64,000 bases of DNA from an uncultured Lactobacillus sp. (GTDB taxonomy: Bacteria > Bacillota > Bacilli > Lactobacillales > Lactobacillaceae): NCBI GenBank assembly GCA_937916845.1, contig CALFSK010000022.1, forward strand, positions 23,001 to 87,000. Direction: 5' to 3'. A model generated the notes under the pieces. It saw nothing but the letters and a program-made list of their open reading frames with translations. It was not told the DNA's origin and did no database searches. Position 1 is the first letter of the stretch, and each line of letters starts with the position of its first letter. This document shows positions 1 to 8,946 of this stretch, piece after piece. The translations under genes were made by a program, and so were the position numbers.

Positions 1-398
1 TGGTTTACGTCGTCATTTGGCAAGATTTCAATGTCTGGGTTAATTTTGCCAGCCATATGCGCAACAACTTCATTAACGTTCATGTTCGTTTGCGTCCCGG
101 AACCAGTTTGATAAACAACCAGTGGGAAGTCTTTACGTAAATCTTCGTCATCTAACGCTAACAGCTTATCAATGGCGGCCACAATCAAATCAGCCTTTTC
201 AGCAGTCATTGCTTCAACTTCCTTGTTTGCAATTGCGGCTGCCCGCTTAATTTGAAGCAGTGCCCGAATCATTTCTAGTGGCATTTTTGTTCCAGTCGGG
301 AAATTATGACGACTGCGTTCAGTTTGCGCACCCCATAGTGCGGTTACTGGAATTTTAACTTCGCCTAACGTATCTGATTCTACTCGATATTCTGTCAT
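1..398 (-). CDS. fumC: Fumarate hydratase class II, N-terminal part (runs off the window)
   Basis: Interconverts malate and fumarate in the cytoplasm. The first 132 residues are present, beginning [17 protein letters not shown] and containing the class II fumarase/aspartase signature [13 protein letters not shown] near residues 98-110. The ATG at 398 follows a TGGAGGTCATCA ribosome site. The rest of the gene lies before base 1. It has its own promoter and a catabolite-repression-like site, and lies beyond citF on the same strand, so it may serve a citrate-to-malate-to-fumarate branch. Family identity is secure; the link to citrate use is inferred from position. Confidence 0.95.
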   Translation of the reverse strand, partial: MTEYRVESDTLGEVKIPVTALWGAQTERSRHNFPTGTKMPLEMIRALLQIKRAAAIANKEVEAMTAEKADLIVAAIDKLLALDDEDLRKDFPLVVYQTGSGTQTNMNVNEVVAHMAGKINPDIEILPNDDVN

Positions 399-422
399 GT
401 TGATGACCTCCAATTAATATAG

Positions 423-438
423 TAGTAAGCGCTTACTA
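423..438. promoter_or_regulatory. Probable cre (CcpA) site upstream of fumC
   Basis: The perfect 16-bp palindrome TAGTAAGCGCTTACTA lies 25 bp before the fumC start. Its central 14 bases agree with the cre consensus TGWAANCGNTNWCA at 12 of 14 positions. It is downstream of the proposed promoter, where bound CcpA would act as a roadblock. Confidence 0.65.
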
Positions 439-474
439 AATGTGTGAAAAAAATAACATTTAATTTATGATTTA

Positions 475-504
475 ATTCTAGTGCCTCGATATGACTATAG
501 TCAA
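475..504 (-). promoter_or_regulatory. fumC promoter
   Basis: On the minus strand TTGACT (499-504) and TAGAAT (475-480) are separated by 18 bp. Transcription would start near 468, giving a leader of about 70 nt that contains the cre-like palindrome. Confidence 0.55.
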
Positions 505-728
505 ACTCAGTTTTAGCTATAAGTATTAGTTATGAGGTTGATATGACAACGATTAGAGCTATAATTTCTGTTCAACAATCACCTCTCCCAAAAATGTTTA
601 TTTATTCACATAGTTTCATCATTAACTTTGAATCACGATCGTCTTCCCTGTTCAAAATAGACGACTTTTAGCTAGCTTTCTAAAGCTTGAAAATTAAATT
701 TAAGGATTGATTACTTGTGAGTTAGTTC

Positions 729-898
729 GGTTGCCAGTGATGAAATGCGGTCGCGGGACCAGGGCTAGCCTGAGGAACAGTCTAGCCCCTCGCCCAGAAC
801 ACTCTTTGGATGACAGCTGTCCTGGACCGTCCGTGGTCTAAGGCCGGAAATTCACCGGTCAAAGGCTACCTTCACGACCGATGCCATCAGGGGCAGCC
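729..898 (-). repeat. Structured intergenic element, copy E1 (left half of composite 1)
   Basis: About 170 nt, read on the minus strand. The ends GGCTGCC and GGTTGCC-complement form a closing stem. Inside are three hairpins. The last has a perfect 7-bp stem GGGCTAG/CTAGCCC around the loop ACTGTTCCTCAGG. Closely similar to E4 and E7. Joined head-to-head to E2 through a 100-bp spacer. No open reading frame is conserved among copies. Confidence 0.8.
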
Positions 899-999
899 TC
901 CGAGCATCCGATTAAATTCATATTTATCATAGACAACTTTCAACTATGTTGAGGTTGCTGACAAACTTAACCGGTTTGTTTTAAGGCAATCTTAGCGTA

Positions 1000-1159
1000 G
1001 CCGGCAGAACCAGCAGGCCATGTCGGCACTGTTAGCTGGCGTTGTTTGCCAGGTTACAGTGTGGGACGACTTGAAAGACTCGTCCTTTGAGGCTTTCAAG
1101 CGAGGCGGAAGACCGCCCTTTGTCTGCAGCCGACCCCATGGCCCACTGATTCTGCCGGC
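1000..1159 (+). repeat. Structured intergenic element, copy E2 (right half of composite 1)
   Basis: Plus-strand element closed by GCCGGCAGAA and TTCTGCCGGC. Hairpins are ACTGT..ACAGT with inner TGGC/GCCA, then CTTGAAAG/CTTTCAAG, then a diverged third hairpin that keeps the family signature GCGAGG..AAGACCGC. E1, spacer and E2 together occupy 729-1159 and recur inverted at 24126-24555. Confidence 0.75.
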
Positions 1160-1260
1160 GAAGCGCCGAAAAATGCTAATCTTCTAGTGTTAAGTAGTGT
1201 TATGGCAACGATCGAACTAGTTTTAGCACTATCAATCTTTAGCTAGCTTCATCATAACCT

Positions 1261-1296
1261 AAAACAGCGTTGACACAAAAGTATCAACGTTGTTTT
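1261..1296. terminator. Terminator of the citrate operon
   Basis: Hairpin with arms AAAACARCGTTGA and TCAACGYTGTTTT about a 10-nt loop, 48 bp beyond the citF stop. The A and T tracts on both sides would let it work in either direction. Confidence 0.8.
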
Positions 1297-1343
1297 AATT
1301 ATTATTATTCAAGTTTCATGTTTTAAATCAAGCGCGGCTAAGC

Positions 1344-2882
1344 TTAATCTTTAACCGCTTTGATACTATCAATAATCGTCCCGTCACGGTATTCAATCAA
1401 AGCAACCGTGCGATCCGTAAATTCAAGTGGTTGTGGTTGACCGACTTTCTTTTCAGCAAGTTGTTGTAGCTCTTCGATGGTGTAGACCGGCACACCAGGA
1501 ACGTTGCTCAACGCCTTAACTAGGTCTTGGCGACGTGGGTTGATGGCAATCCCGTATTCCGTTACGACCACGTCAATTGAATCGCCAGGTGTGACCACGG
1601 TCGTCACTTCTGGGACAATCGTCGCTAACCGTCCACGAACAAGTGGTGCAGAAATAATGGTTAACTTAGCTGTCGCTGCATCCTGATGACCACCAATGGC
1701 ACCCCGAATCACGCCATCTGAACCGGACATGACGTTGACGTTAAAGTGCGTGTCAATTTCCAAAGCACTCAGAATCGCAACGTCTAATTGGTCAACCATC
1801 GCGCCCTTATTATCAGGGTCAGCATACCATGACGCGTCAATTTCTTGTTGCTTCGGGTTAGCATGCATGGATGCTGCCGCGCCCTTATCGAAATCTTGAA
1901 CGTCCATGACCTTGCCGACTAAACCTTCTTCTAACAAGTCCGTCGTTGGCTTGGTAATCCCACCAAGTGCAAACGACGCCTTGATCTGGTTGTCGAGCAT
2001 TGCTTGGCGCAAGTAACGCGTTACGGCCAGCGCTGCACCACCAGAACCAGTTTGGAATGAAAAGCCATTTTTGAAGTATGGTGAGTTCACAATGACATCA
2101 TTAACGGTCTGCGCAATCTTCAATTCCTTAGGGTCTTTGGTGAAACGGGTTGCCCCGGAACCAATCTTGTCAGGATCACCAACTTGATCAACTTTTACCA
2201 CGTAATCGACCTGGGTCTGTTTAATTGACGCTGGCGTATTCGGGTAAGCCACTAAATTATCCGTTAATAACACGACCTGATTGGCATACTGAGCATCCAT
2301 TAACGCATAACCTAATGAACCAAAGACCGCCTTACCAGCCATCCCATTAGCATTACCTAACCGATCGGCGTTGGGCACCCCGAGAAAGGCCACGTCAATT
2401 TTAATATCGCCGTGTTCAATGGCCCGTGCACGATTCCCATGTGACCGGAAAATCACTGGGTTGGCTAAGCCACCGTGTGAAACGAAGTCGCCAAGCGAGC
2501 CCCGCATCCCGGAACTCGTGATGTTGGTAATGGTGCCGGCTTTGATGGCTTCAATAACCATATCGTTCATCACACCCGTCAATGAAGAAGGTGCTAACGT
2601 TAAGTTTTTAATGCCCGCATCAATAATTGCCCGCATCACTTGGTTAAAGACGAAGTCACCATTTCTGAAATGATGGTGAAATGAAATCGTCATCCCATCT
2701 TTAACCGTTGCTTTAACGACGTCCGCAACGGAGTCGACGACTTTATCGTCCCCGGTTGAAACGTGGACTTTCGGTGCCACCCGTTGAATCTCTGGGTGAC
2801 CGATTTCGGTCGATTCAAATCCTTGATAATTTAACTTTTCCATTAAATCCGCTGGTAATTCACGATTTACACTATTTTTCAA
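1344..2882 (-). CDS. citF: Citrate lyase alpha subunit (citrate:ACP transferase)
   Basis: Exchanges the acetyl group on the acyl-carrier subunit for citrate, the first half of the citrate lyase reaction. The 512-residue protein starting [13 protein letters not shown] and ending SIKAVKD is full length for CitF. I place the start at TTG 2882, since GAGGAGGGC lies 8-10 nt before it; ATG codons at 2903 and 2900 have no such site. It overlaps the citE stop by 11 nt, so translation is probably coupled. It is the last gene of mae-citCDEF and is followed by a strong terminator. Confidence 0.95.
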   Translation of the reverse strand: MKNSVNRELPADLMEKLNYQGFESTEIGHPEIQRVAPKVHVSTGDDKVVDSVADVVKATVKDGMTISFHHHFRNGDFVFNQVMRAIIDAGIKNLTLAPSSLTGVMNDMVIEAIKAGTITNITSSGMRGSLGDFVSHGGLANPVIFRSHGNRARAIEHGDIKIDVAFLGVPNADRLGNANGMAGKAVFGSLGYALMDAQYANQVVLLTDNLVAYPNTPASIKQTQVDYVVKVDQVGDPDKIGSGATRFTKDPKELKIAQTVNDVIVNSPYFKNGFSFQTGSGGAALAVTRYLRQAMLDNQIKASFALGGITKPTTDLLEEGLVGKVMDVQDFDKGAAASMHANPKQQEIDASWYADPDNKGAMVDQLDVAILSALEIDTHFNVNVMSGSDGVIRGAIGGHQDAATAKLTIISAPLVRGRLATIVPEVTTVVTPGDSIDVVVTEYGIAINPRRQDLVKALSNVPGVPVYTIEELQQLAEKKVGQPQPLEFTDRTVALIEYRDGTIIDSIKAVKD

Positions 2883-3786
2883 TGTAATTGCCCTCCTCAT
2901 CAAGTAGGTTGGAAACTTTGGCTAGCTTCATCACACGCTGTGCACGTAGGACAACGGGCCGGTCGACCATTTGTCCGTTCATCGAGATGACACCGGAACC
3001 CTTAATCCGGGCTTCTTCAATCGCTGCGATTACCTTTTGTGCCTTGATGACTTCATCCTTAGTCGGTTCGTAGACTGAGTTGACCATCGCAATTTGGCGT
3101 GGGTTAACGAGTGATTTGCCATCAAAACCAAGTTGATGAATGTGACGCGTCTCACGGTAGAAGCCTTCGGGATCAGACATATTCGTAAAGACCGTATCAA
3201 ACGCTGCAATTCCAGCTGCCCGTGCTGAATGCAAGACCATGTTACGGGCAAACTCTAATTCAGCACCGTCAGGATAACGGTGGGTCTTCATATCGGTCGT
3301 ATAATCTTCGGCAGACAAGGCAACCCCAATCATCCGGTCGGAAGACGCTGCGATTGCTGGTGCGTTTAACACACCCTTAGCACTTTCAATGGCCGCCATA
3401 ACATGGGTCGTTCCCACAGGAATCCCAAATTCTTTTTCAGCAGCGGCCACATCCTTGACCAGTGTCTTCATCATTTCTGCGGATTCAACTTTTGGCAACC
3501 GAATAACATCGATTCCCGCCTTAACCATTGCTTTAACGTCATCCGCGTAGTACTTAGTATCCAAACCATTAACCCGAACAACGAGTTCAGCATTACCATA
3601 GTCCTGGGTCTTTAAGGCTTCATACACCAGTAAACGAGCGGCATCCTTTTCAGCCATCGAAACGGCATCTTCCAGGTCAAACATAATGGAATCGGCACCG
3701 TAAATGCCCGCGTCCTTGACCATTGCGGGGTTATTACCTGGCACAAACATCATTGTACGACGTAATCGTTCTTCTTTTTCAGCCAT
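2872..3786 (-). CDS. citE: Citrate lyase beta subunit (citryl-ACP lyase)
   Basis: Cleaves citryl-ACP to oxaloacetate and acetyl-ACP. The 304-residue protein has the HpcH/HpaI aldolase-type fold signatures: [12 protein letters not shown] at the N terminus, [11 protein letters not shown] around residue 35, and KSLVNPRQI near residue 220. The start chosen is ATG 3786, which shares its A with the citD stop and is preceded by GGGAGG; an upstream in-frame ATG at 3801 lies inside citD. Length fits the family. Confidence 0.95.
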   Translation of the reverse strand: MAEKEERLRRTMMFVPGNNPAMVKDAGIYGADSIMFDLEDAVSMAEKDAARLLVYEALKTQDYGNAELVVRVNGLDTKYYADDVKAMVKAGIDVIRLPKVESAEMMKTLVKDVAAAEKEFGIPVGTTHVMAAIESAKGVLNAPAIAASSDRMIGVALSAEDYTTDMKTHRYPDGAELEFARNMVLHSARAAGIAAFDTVFTNMSDPEGFYRETRHIHQLGFDGKSLVNPRQIAMVNSVYEPTKDEVIKAQKVIAAIEEARIKGSGVISMNGQMVDRPVVLRAQRVMKLAKVSNLLDEEGNYIEK

Positions 3787-4076
3787 TATAATACCTCCCA
3801 TGCTGGTGTCGTGGTTTCGAGGGCCCGCTGTGCAGCGGCAATCGTCCGTGCTTTAATGACACAGTCTAAAGCCCCTTTATCGACAGCACGCACCCGCACA
3901 TTATCAATATTTAATTGCTGCAAAGTGGTGGTAATCACGTGTTTGATTTGAGCACCAAATTGTTTAATGACATCTGATTCTAAATCGATCTGAATGCCGT
4001 TATCCCCCGCCATTAACATGATTTGAATATCAGATGATTCCAACGTTCCGGCAAAAGCCGATGTCTTAATTTCCAT
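3786..4076 (-). CDS. citD: Citrate lyase gamma subunit (acyl carrier protein)
   Basis: A 96-residue acyl carrier subunit. It carries the phosphoribosyl-dephospho-CoA prosthetic group; by alignment with known CitD the attachment residue is Ser14 in AGTLESSDI. The start overlaps the end of citC by 11 nt and the stop touches the citE start, so citC, citD, citE and citF are all overlapped. The prosthetic group needs CitG, encoded 7 kb away, and CitX, which I do not see in this window. Confidence 0.95.
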   Translation of the reverse strand: MEIKTSAFAGTLESSDIQIMLMAGDNGIQIDLESDVIKQFGAQIKHVITTTLQQLNIDNVRVRAVDKGALDCVIKARTIAAAQRALETTTPAWEVL

Positions 4077-5121
4077 TAATTTTCATTCCTTCCTGAATGC
4101 GACTTTGTAACACTGATAAATTATTTTTTATAAACTGTGCCGTTGTCGGCGGTACTAGTTGATTTAACTTGGTTAAGTTGCCACTTTGAATCCATTGTCG
4201 AACCGTCCGCGCTGAAATTGGCTGATCCGCCACTTCAGTTCGCGGCACGACTTGGACATTAACGGCGGGTGGCAGTTCGCGCTGCAAAACTTGATTATAA
4301 ATCGCAGTCGTCCGTGACGTTGGTTCACTCCCGACAAACCGGGTTGTAATGTGCAAGGCCGGTGCTAACTGCGTTTTAAAGATCCGCGCGTCCAACGTGG
4401 TCTGTGCTTCAATCGCGCTGGCCGCTGAATCCAAAAAGTAAGCCGGAAAAGTTGCGGCACTCACAAGGTAATCGCCTCCGCTGACGACCCGGACGTTTGG
4501 TAAATCCGCCGTTCCCTGTTGAACGAGTTCAACCCGTTCAGCAGTCCGGAACAAGCTCGCATCCGTTGCCACCACGAACACGTAGACTAAATCACTAACC
4601 GCCGCGGCCTGTTCAACCAAATAGCGGTGTCCGCGCGTAAACGGATTCGCATTCATCACGATTGCACTCACGCGCTGATTGTCCTGGTTCGTAATGCCCG
4701 GCAATTGTCGGACAAAGTCATTGACGTCCGGTAAGCCGTTTTCCAAAACCGCCGCTTCATCCGAATGGGCTAGTTCTTTAAACCCAACGTGTTGAAAGCT
4801 TAACGAATACTTGGCCTTTGTGAAGACCATCATATGAAAAATATTTGCTTGAAATAATCGGCTCACCAATGCACTCACAATTTGATTAAACCGCGCGCCC
4901 GGTTGGCTATTCTGATTACAGACACCCACGTATTTGAGGACGTTTCCCGCGATCGACCCCGTACCGACGAGTTGATCATCTTCAATCAACCCAAGGGTCG
5001 TGTCGATTTGGTCAACTTCCCGCGCACTAAAATTGGTAATACCTAATGACGTTAGAAAGTGTTGCCACTGAGCACGATCATGGGGATTATTTAACTGCAT
5101 CTCAACAACCTGAGCTGTCAT
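4066..5121 (-). CDS. citC: [Citrate (pro-3S)-lyase] ligase
   Basis: Acetylates the thiol of the citrate lyase prosthetic group using acetate and ATP, switching the enzyme on. The 351-residue protein has an N-terminal GNAT-like acetyltransferase region (about 1-150) followed by a nucleotidyltransferase domain with the MNANPFTRGHRYLVEQA motif (an HxGH-type ATP site) near residue 160. It lies 13 bp after mae and overlaps citD, which places it in the operon mae-citC-citD-citE-citF. Confidence 0.95.
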   Translation of the reverse strand: MTAQVVEMQLNNPHDRAQWQHFLTSLGITNFSAREVDQIDTTLGLIEDDQLVGTGSIAGNVLKYVGVCNQNSQPGARFNQIVSALVSRLFQANIFHMMVFTKAKYSLSFQHVGFKELAHSDEAAVLENGLPDVNDFVRQLPGITNQDNQRVSAIVMNANPFTRGHRYLVEQAAAVSDLVYVFVVATDASLFRTAERVELVQQGTADLPNVRVVSGGDYLVSAATFPAYFLDSAASAIEAQTTLDARIFKTQLAPALHITTRFVGSEPTSRTTAIYNQVLQRELPPAVNVQVVPRTEVADQPISARTVRQWIQSGNLTKLNQLVPPTTAQFIKNNLSVLQSRIQEGMKINGN

Positions 5122-5134
5122 TAAAAGCTACCTC

Positions 5135-6292
5135 CTATGATTGATGTGCGTAGGCCGCAACCGCTGCCGTCACATTTGGCACAACGCTGGGATCAAAGAC
5201 ACTCGGGACAATGGTGGTTGCGCTTGGATTTTCCACGGTCTTGGCAATTGCTTGTGCGACCTGAACCTGCAATTCATCATCAACCTGTTTGACCCCGTTA
5301 TCCAGCAGACCCTTGAACAACCCTGGAAAAGCCAAAATATTATTGACTTGGTTGGGATACTGACTAGAACCAGTTGCAATGATCGTTGCCCCGGCCTTCT
5401 TAGCCACCGCTGGATCAATTTCTGGTACCGGATTAGCCAGCGCAAAGATAATTGGGTCATGATTCATTAGATGGACCGCACCAGCCGATAAGACGTTGGC
5501 GTCCGATAACCCAATGAATGCATCTTGATTGGCCATTACTTTGGCTAACGGTTGCCCTTTAAGACTGGCTGGTGTCTGTAACTGCTTAGCCAAATCACGT
5601 TGATACTGGTTATACCGACGATCATCCGCCGTCACAACACCATACACGTCTACTAAGGTCAATTTTTTAACACCCACCGCTGCTAGTAATCGTGCGGTCG
5701 CCAGTCCGGAAGCCCCGACACCGTTGATGACGATGCGCATTTGTTGCAACGTCTTTCCGACCACCCGTGCGGCATTGATCAAACCAGCTAAAACAACAAT
5801 TGCCGTTCCTTCTTGGTCATCGTGGTAAACCGGAATGTCCAGTTCATCCTTTAAAGCGGCTTCCAACTCAAAACATTTTGGCGCCGTAATATCTTCCAAG
5901 TGAATTCCCGCAAATGATAACGACATATTCTTAATCGTTTCAACCATCTTAGGAACACTCACCTGGTTTAACGCCAATGGAATGGCATTAATCCCGGCTA
6001 AGTTTTTATAAAGTAAGGCTTTACCTTCAACAACTGGCAGACCACCGGCGGGACCAATGTTACCGAGGCCCAACACGGCAGAACCATCAGTGATCAATGC
6101 GACTAACTTGCCGCTCATTGTATATTTGGCTTTTAACTCTGGGTGCGCCGCAATCAGCTTGGAAATTACCGCAACGCCTGGCGTATACGCCTTTCCTAAT
6201 TCTGCTTTGTCCGTCACTTTTAAATCCGAATGGATATCCAAAACCCCGGTGTGCGCCGCGTGTAACTTTAAAATTTCATCTTGTTCAACCAT
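5135..6292 (-). CDS. mae: NAD-dependent malic enzyme / oxaloacetate-decarboxylating enzyme
   Basis: A 385-residue short malic enzyme that oxidatively decarboxylates malate. In citrate operons of lactic acid bacteria this family is credited with converting oxaloacetate to pyruvate. Visible features are AYTPGVA, the catalytic-region LITDGSAVLGLGNIGP, the metal-site segment HDDQEGTAIV, and the nucleotide-binding INGVGASGLATARL. ATG 6292 has a GAAGG ribosome site 9 nt upstream. It is first in the cit operon. No oadABC decarboxylase genes are nearby, which supports the oxaloacetate role. Confidence 0.9.
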   Translation of the reverse strand: MVEQDEILKLHAAHTGVLDIHSDLKVTDKAELGKAYTPGVAVISKLIAAHPELKAKYTMSGKLVALITDGSAVLGLGNIGPAGGLPVVEGKALLYKNLAGINAIPLALNQVSVPKMVETIKNMSLSFAGIHLEDITAPKCFELEAALKDELDIPVYHDDQEGTAIVVLAGLINAARVVGKTLQQMRIVINGVGASGLATARLLAAVGVKKLTLVDVYGVVTADDRRYNQYQRDLAKQLQTPASLKGQPLAKVMANQDAFIGLSDANVLSAGAVHLMNHDPIIFALANPVPEIDPAVAKKAGATIIATGSSQYPNQVNNILAFPGLFKGLLDNGVKQVDDELQVQVAQAIAKTVENPSATTIVPSVFDPSVVPNVTAAVAAYAHQS

Positions 6293-6342
6293 ATTGGCAT
6301 GCCTTCTCTTCTCATTAAAATACCGTTCATTGCATTAATCTA

Positions 6343-6371
6343 AGTCTACGACTGATTTTAAAAAATATCAA
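6343..6371 (-). promoter_or_regulatory. Promoter of mae-citCDEF
   Basis: Minus-strand TTGATA (6366-6371) and TAGACT (6343-6348) with a 17-bp spacer, about 50 bp before the mae start. It lies just beyond the palindrome at 6384-6403, so a bound regulator would touch its upstream edge. Confidence 0.6.
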
Positions 6372-6383
6372 ATTTCGGTCTAT

Positions 6384-6403
6384 TTTTTGAAATTTTTCAA
6401 AAA
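6384..6403. promoter_or_regulatory. Candidate operator of the citrate regulator
   Basis: A perfect inverted repeat of 9-bp arms TTTTTGAAA and TTTCAAAAA separated by TT lies between the two divergent promoters and overlaps the regulator's -35 region. AT-rich operators in this position are known for the SorC-family citrate activator CitI. The 12-mer TATTTTTTGAAA at its left edge recurs upstream of the LDH-family gene at 9994-10005. Confidence 0.55.
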
Positions 6404-6421
6404 CCGGTTTTCTGTTATAAT
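6394..6421 (+). promoter_or_regulatory. Promoter of the citrate regulator gene
   Basis: TGTTATAAT is an extended -10 (hexamer 6416-6421). A weak -35, TTTTCA, lies at 6394-6399 with a 16-bp spacer and overlaps the candidate operator, which suggests autoregulation. Confidence 0.6.
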
Positions 6422-6453
6422 GAACTTAATATTTAAACGAAGAGGTTATTGAT

Positions 6454-7416
6454 ATGGATGACATGAATCATCGCCGACTACTGATTGGAATTTCACATGA
6501 TTACTATTTATCTAAAATCAACATTGCTGAAATTTCCAAGAAATATCAGGTCAGTCGGTACTTAATTTCTAAATATCTAGATGAAGCCATGGCTACTGGT
6601 TTAGTTAAAATCAACATCAACACGCCCATTGAACGCAATGGCGAACTTGAAACTAAATTTAAAAAGCGGTTTTCAATCGATCACATCTACATTATTAAAG
6701 ATGCGGATACGACTAGCGATGATGAACGCCACGTCATTGAATTTAGTGCCGAAGTAATTCAACACCAAATCTTGCAAAGTCAAATCATCGGGGTCGCTTG
6801 GGGTGGTACTGTATTGAGCGTCATCGACAATTTTCAAACGAGTACCCGTAATGACCTGCTCTTCACGCAATTTATGGGGGATAACCTTAAAACCAATGCA
6901 GCCAACGGTTCCACTCCATTAGTTCAAAAGGCCGCCGCCAAGTTTGGGGCCAAATATGTCACCATCCCTGCGCCTTTATACTTATTCAACGATCAGGCGC
7001 ACCAAGCACTCGCACAGGAACCTGCAATTGTTCCTGCCATTAGAAATTTCGACCGTATGGATATGTTATTCGCAGGAATTGGCACGCTAGCTTCCATTGA
7101 TTCGATTCCAGTTTGGAAACAAAACCGTCAGCAAATTTTAGGTGGTGCGAACCCTGAAGACGTCGTTGGCCTGTTGTACGGCCGGCCATACGATATCAAT
7201 GGTCACGTCCTCAACGAACATCACGATAAATTATTCGGAGCCAAACTCGCAACCATTTTGAACGTGCCACGGCGCTTTGCCATCGTTAAAAGTAAATTTA
7301 AGAGCAAAGCTTTGCTGGGTGCCATCCGTGGTCGCCTCTTAACCGACATCATTATCGATGAGGCGGTTGCCAACCGGGTCCTCCAAGAGGATCAAGTTTT
7401 ACCATTTAAATCTTAA
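6454..7416 (+). CDS. citR: SorC-family transcriptional regulator of citrate metabolism
   Basis: A 320-residue DNA-binding protein. Residues about 20-50 (INIAEISKKYQVSRYLISKYLDEA) form a helix-turn-helix, and the rest is a SorC/DeoR-type sugar-isomerase-like effector domain (for example IGVAWGGTV near 110). It diverges from mae with a shared 161-bp control region, the arrangement seen for CitI of Weissella, which activates cit genes on citrate. Function is inferred from family and position; the symbols citI and citR are both used. Its end faces the DASS transporter gene across a shared terminator. Confidence 0.85.
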   Translation: MDDMNHRRLLIGISHDYYLSKINIAEISKKYQVSRYLISKYLDEAMATGLVKININTPIERNGELETKFKKRFSIDHIYIIKDADTTSDDERHVIEFSAEVIQHQILQSQIIGVAWGGTVLSVIDNFQTSTRNDLLFTQFMGDNLKTNAANGSTPLVQKAAAKFGAKYVTIPAPLYLFNDQAHQALAQEPAIVPAIRNFDRMDMLFAGIGTLASIDSIPVWKQNRQQILGGANPEDVVGLLYGRPYDINGHVLNEHHDKLFGAKLATILNVPRRFAIVKSKFKSKALLGAIRGRLLTDIIIDEAVANRVLQEDQVLPFKS

Positions 7417-7430
7417 TAAGCGTTTCTTCT

Positions 7431-7479
7431 AAAACAGGTACCGACACTGACCAGTTATGGCAGCTTGGCACCTGTTTTT
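7431..7479. terminator. Bidirectional terminator between regulator and transporter
   Basis: Arms AAAACAGGT and ACCTGTTTT flank a loop of about 30 nt between the convergent genes, with A and T tracts on both sides. Confidence 0.75.
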
Positions 7480-7496
7480 AATTCGTCTAAATCACA

Positions 7497-8915
7497 CTAC
7501 CAGATACCAATTACTTTCATCCAAAGGGCACCAATCCCGCCCCAAACAACTAGGTAGAATAGTCCTAAGACGAAGTTTAATTGCCACCATTTGCCTTGAC
7601 TCACATAGCCTGAGCCAAAGAGCACGCTCGCTGGACCATTCGCATAATGCGTGGTTGATGCGAAGATTGATCCGACAAAGCCAAGCATCAAAGCAGAAAG
7701 GGTTGCTGGTGCACCAGCTGAAACAGCCACACCAAGTAACGCCGCGTACATTGCTGAAACGTGGGCGGTCCCACTAGCAAATAGATAATGACTGTAGAAG
7801 TAGAACAATGCCAATGCGGCTAAAACAATGCCCCAACTGAAGCCTTTCAGTGCACCACCAATCGCACCTGAAAGCCATGGAATAAATCCTAAAGCGTTCA
7901 ATTCATTGGCCATGAAAATCAAAATTGAGAACCAAACCAACGTGTTCCAAGCACCGGTTTCATGCAAGATATCGTCAACTGAAAGTACCCCACAAACTAA
8001 TAGAAGTGAGACAGCCATGAAGGCGACCAACGCAGCGTCCAAACCAATAAAGCTAGATATCATCCATAGGACCAAAGCTAGTAAGAAGACGCCGCCCATG
8101 ATTTTTTCAGGAAGGCTCATTTTACCCATCTTCTCTAACTCACTGTCTGCCCATGCCTTAGCGTTAGGGGTGTCTTTGATTTCCGGTGGATACATCTTAT
8201 AAATTAAATATGGCACAACCACTAAACAAATAATCCCGGGAACGACCCCTGCTAAGAACCACTGCATCCATGATAAGGTGATATGTAAGCTCTTGGCTAA
8301 CGTCACAGCCACTAAGTTTGGTGCCATGGCTGTCATAAACATCGTACTAGTAATTAAATCACCGTGAAATTCAGCAAATACTAAGAATGACCCAATTTTG
8401 CCCTGAGTTCCATCTTTAGGATCTGAATGGAACGTTTCAGCTAAGGATTGGATGATTGGGTATACAATCCCACCAGCACGGGCCGTGTTACTTGGTGTGG
8501 CCGGTGCGGTTACTAAATCAACCCCGATTAGCGCGTACGCTAACCCTAGCGTTCGTTTACCAAACAGTCGCACAAACACCAACGCAACCCGTCGTCCTAG
8601 CCCAGTATTGATGAAGCCCCGTGACATGAAGTAAGCCATGGCAATCATCCATACCGTACTACTCCCAAAGCCGGACACCGCAGTCTTCATTGGGACGATG
8701 CCGAACAATACGGTTAACGTCAATCCAACGATGGCGACCCCGGCAATTGGTAATGGTCGGGTAATACAACCGATAATCGTTGCCACAAAAATAGCAAATA
8801 TATGCCAAGCATTCAGCGAGACGCTGGCTGGCTTAATGGGACTGCTTACCCAAATAATCAATCCCACCAGTAGCGGTATAATAAAATTACGATAATTGAT
8901 CTTATTTAGTGTCAT
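7497..8915 (-). CDS. DASS-family di/tricarboxylate transporter (CitT-like)
   Basis: A 472-residue polytopic membrane protein with about 12 hydrophobic segments. It belongs to the divalent anion:sodium symporter family, close to the CitT/2-oxoglutarate-malate exchanger branch; SNTARAGGIVYPI near residue 160 and the late segment ending GGIGALWMKVIGIW are typical. It begins 31 bp after the LDH-family gene with no promoter between, so the two should be co-transcribed. Likely substrates are citrate, malate, fumarate or succinate, possibly as an exchange; the sequence does not decide which. Confidence 0.85.
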   Translation of the reverse strand: MTLNKINYRNFIIPLLVGLIIWVSSPIKPASVSLNAWHIFAIFVATIIGCITRPLPIAGVAIVGLTLTVLFGIVPMKTAVSGFGSSTVWMIAMAYFMSRGFINTGLGRRVALVFVRLFGKRTLGLAYALIGVDLVTAPATPSNTARAGGIVYPIIQSLAETFHSDPKDGTQGKIGSFLVFAEFHGDLITSTMFMTAMAPNLVAVTLAKSLHITLSWMQWFLAGVVPGIICLVVVPYLIYKMYPPEIKDTPNAKAWADSELEKMGKMSLPEKIMGGVFLLALVLWMISSFIGLDAALVAFMAVSLLLVCGVLSVDDILHETGAWNTLVWFSILIFMANELNALGFIPWLSGAIGGALKGFSWGIVLAALALFYFYSHYLFASGTAHVSAMYAALLGVAVSAGAPATLSALMLGFVGSIFASTTHYANGPASVLFGSGYVSQGKWWQLNFVLGLFYLVVWGGIGALWMKVIGIW

Positions 8916-8946
8916 TTTAATTCCTCCCCACTATTTCCTCTTGTGA

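Noticed and set aside
6398..6412. AAAAACCGGTTTTC as a cre site in the mae-citR region
   Set aside because: The outer four consensus positions all fail; only the AT-flanked CG centre agrees.
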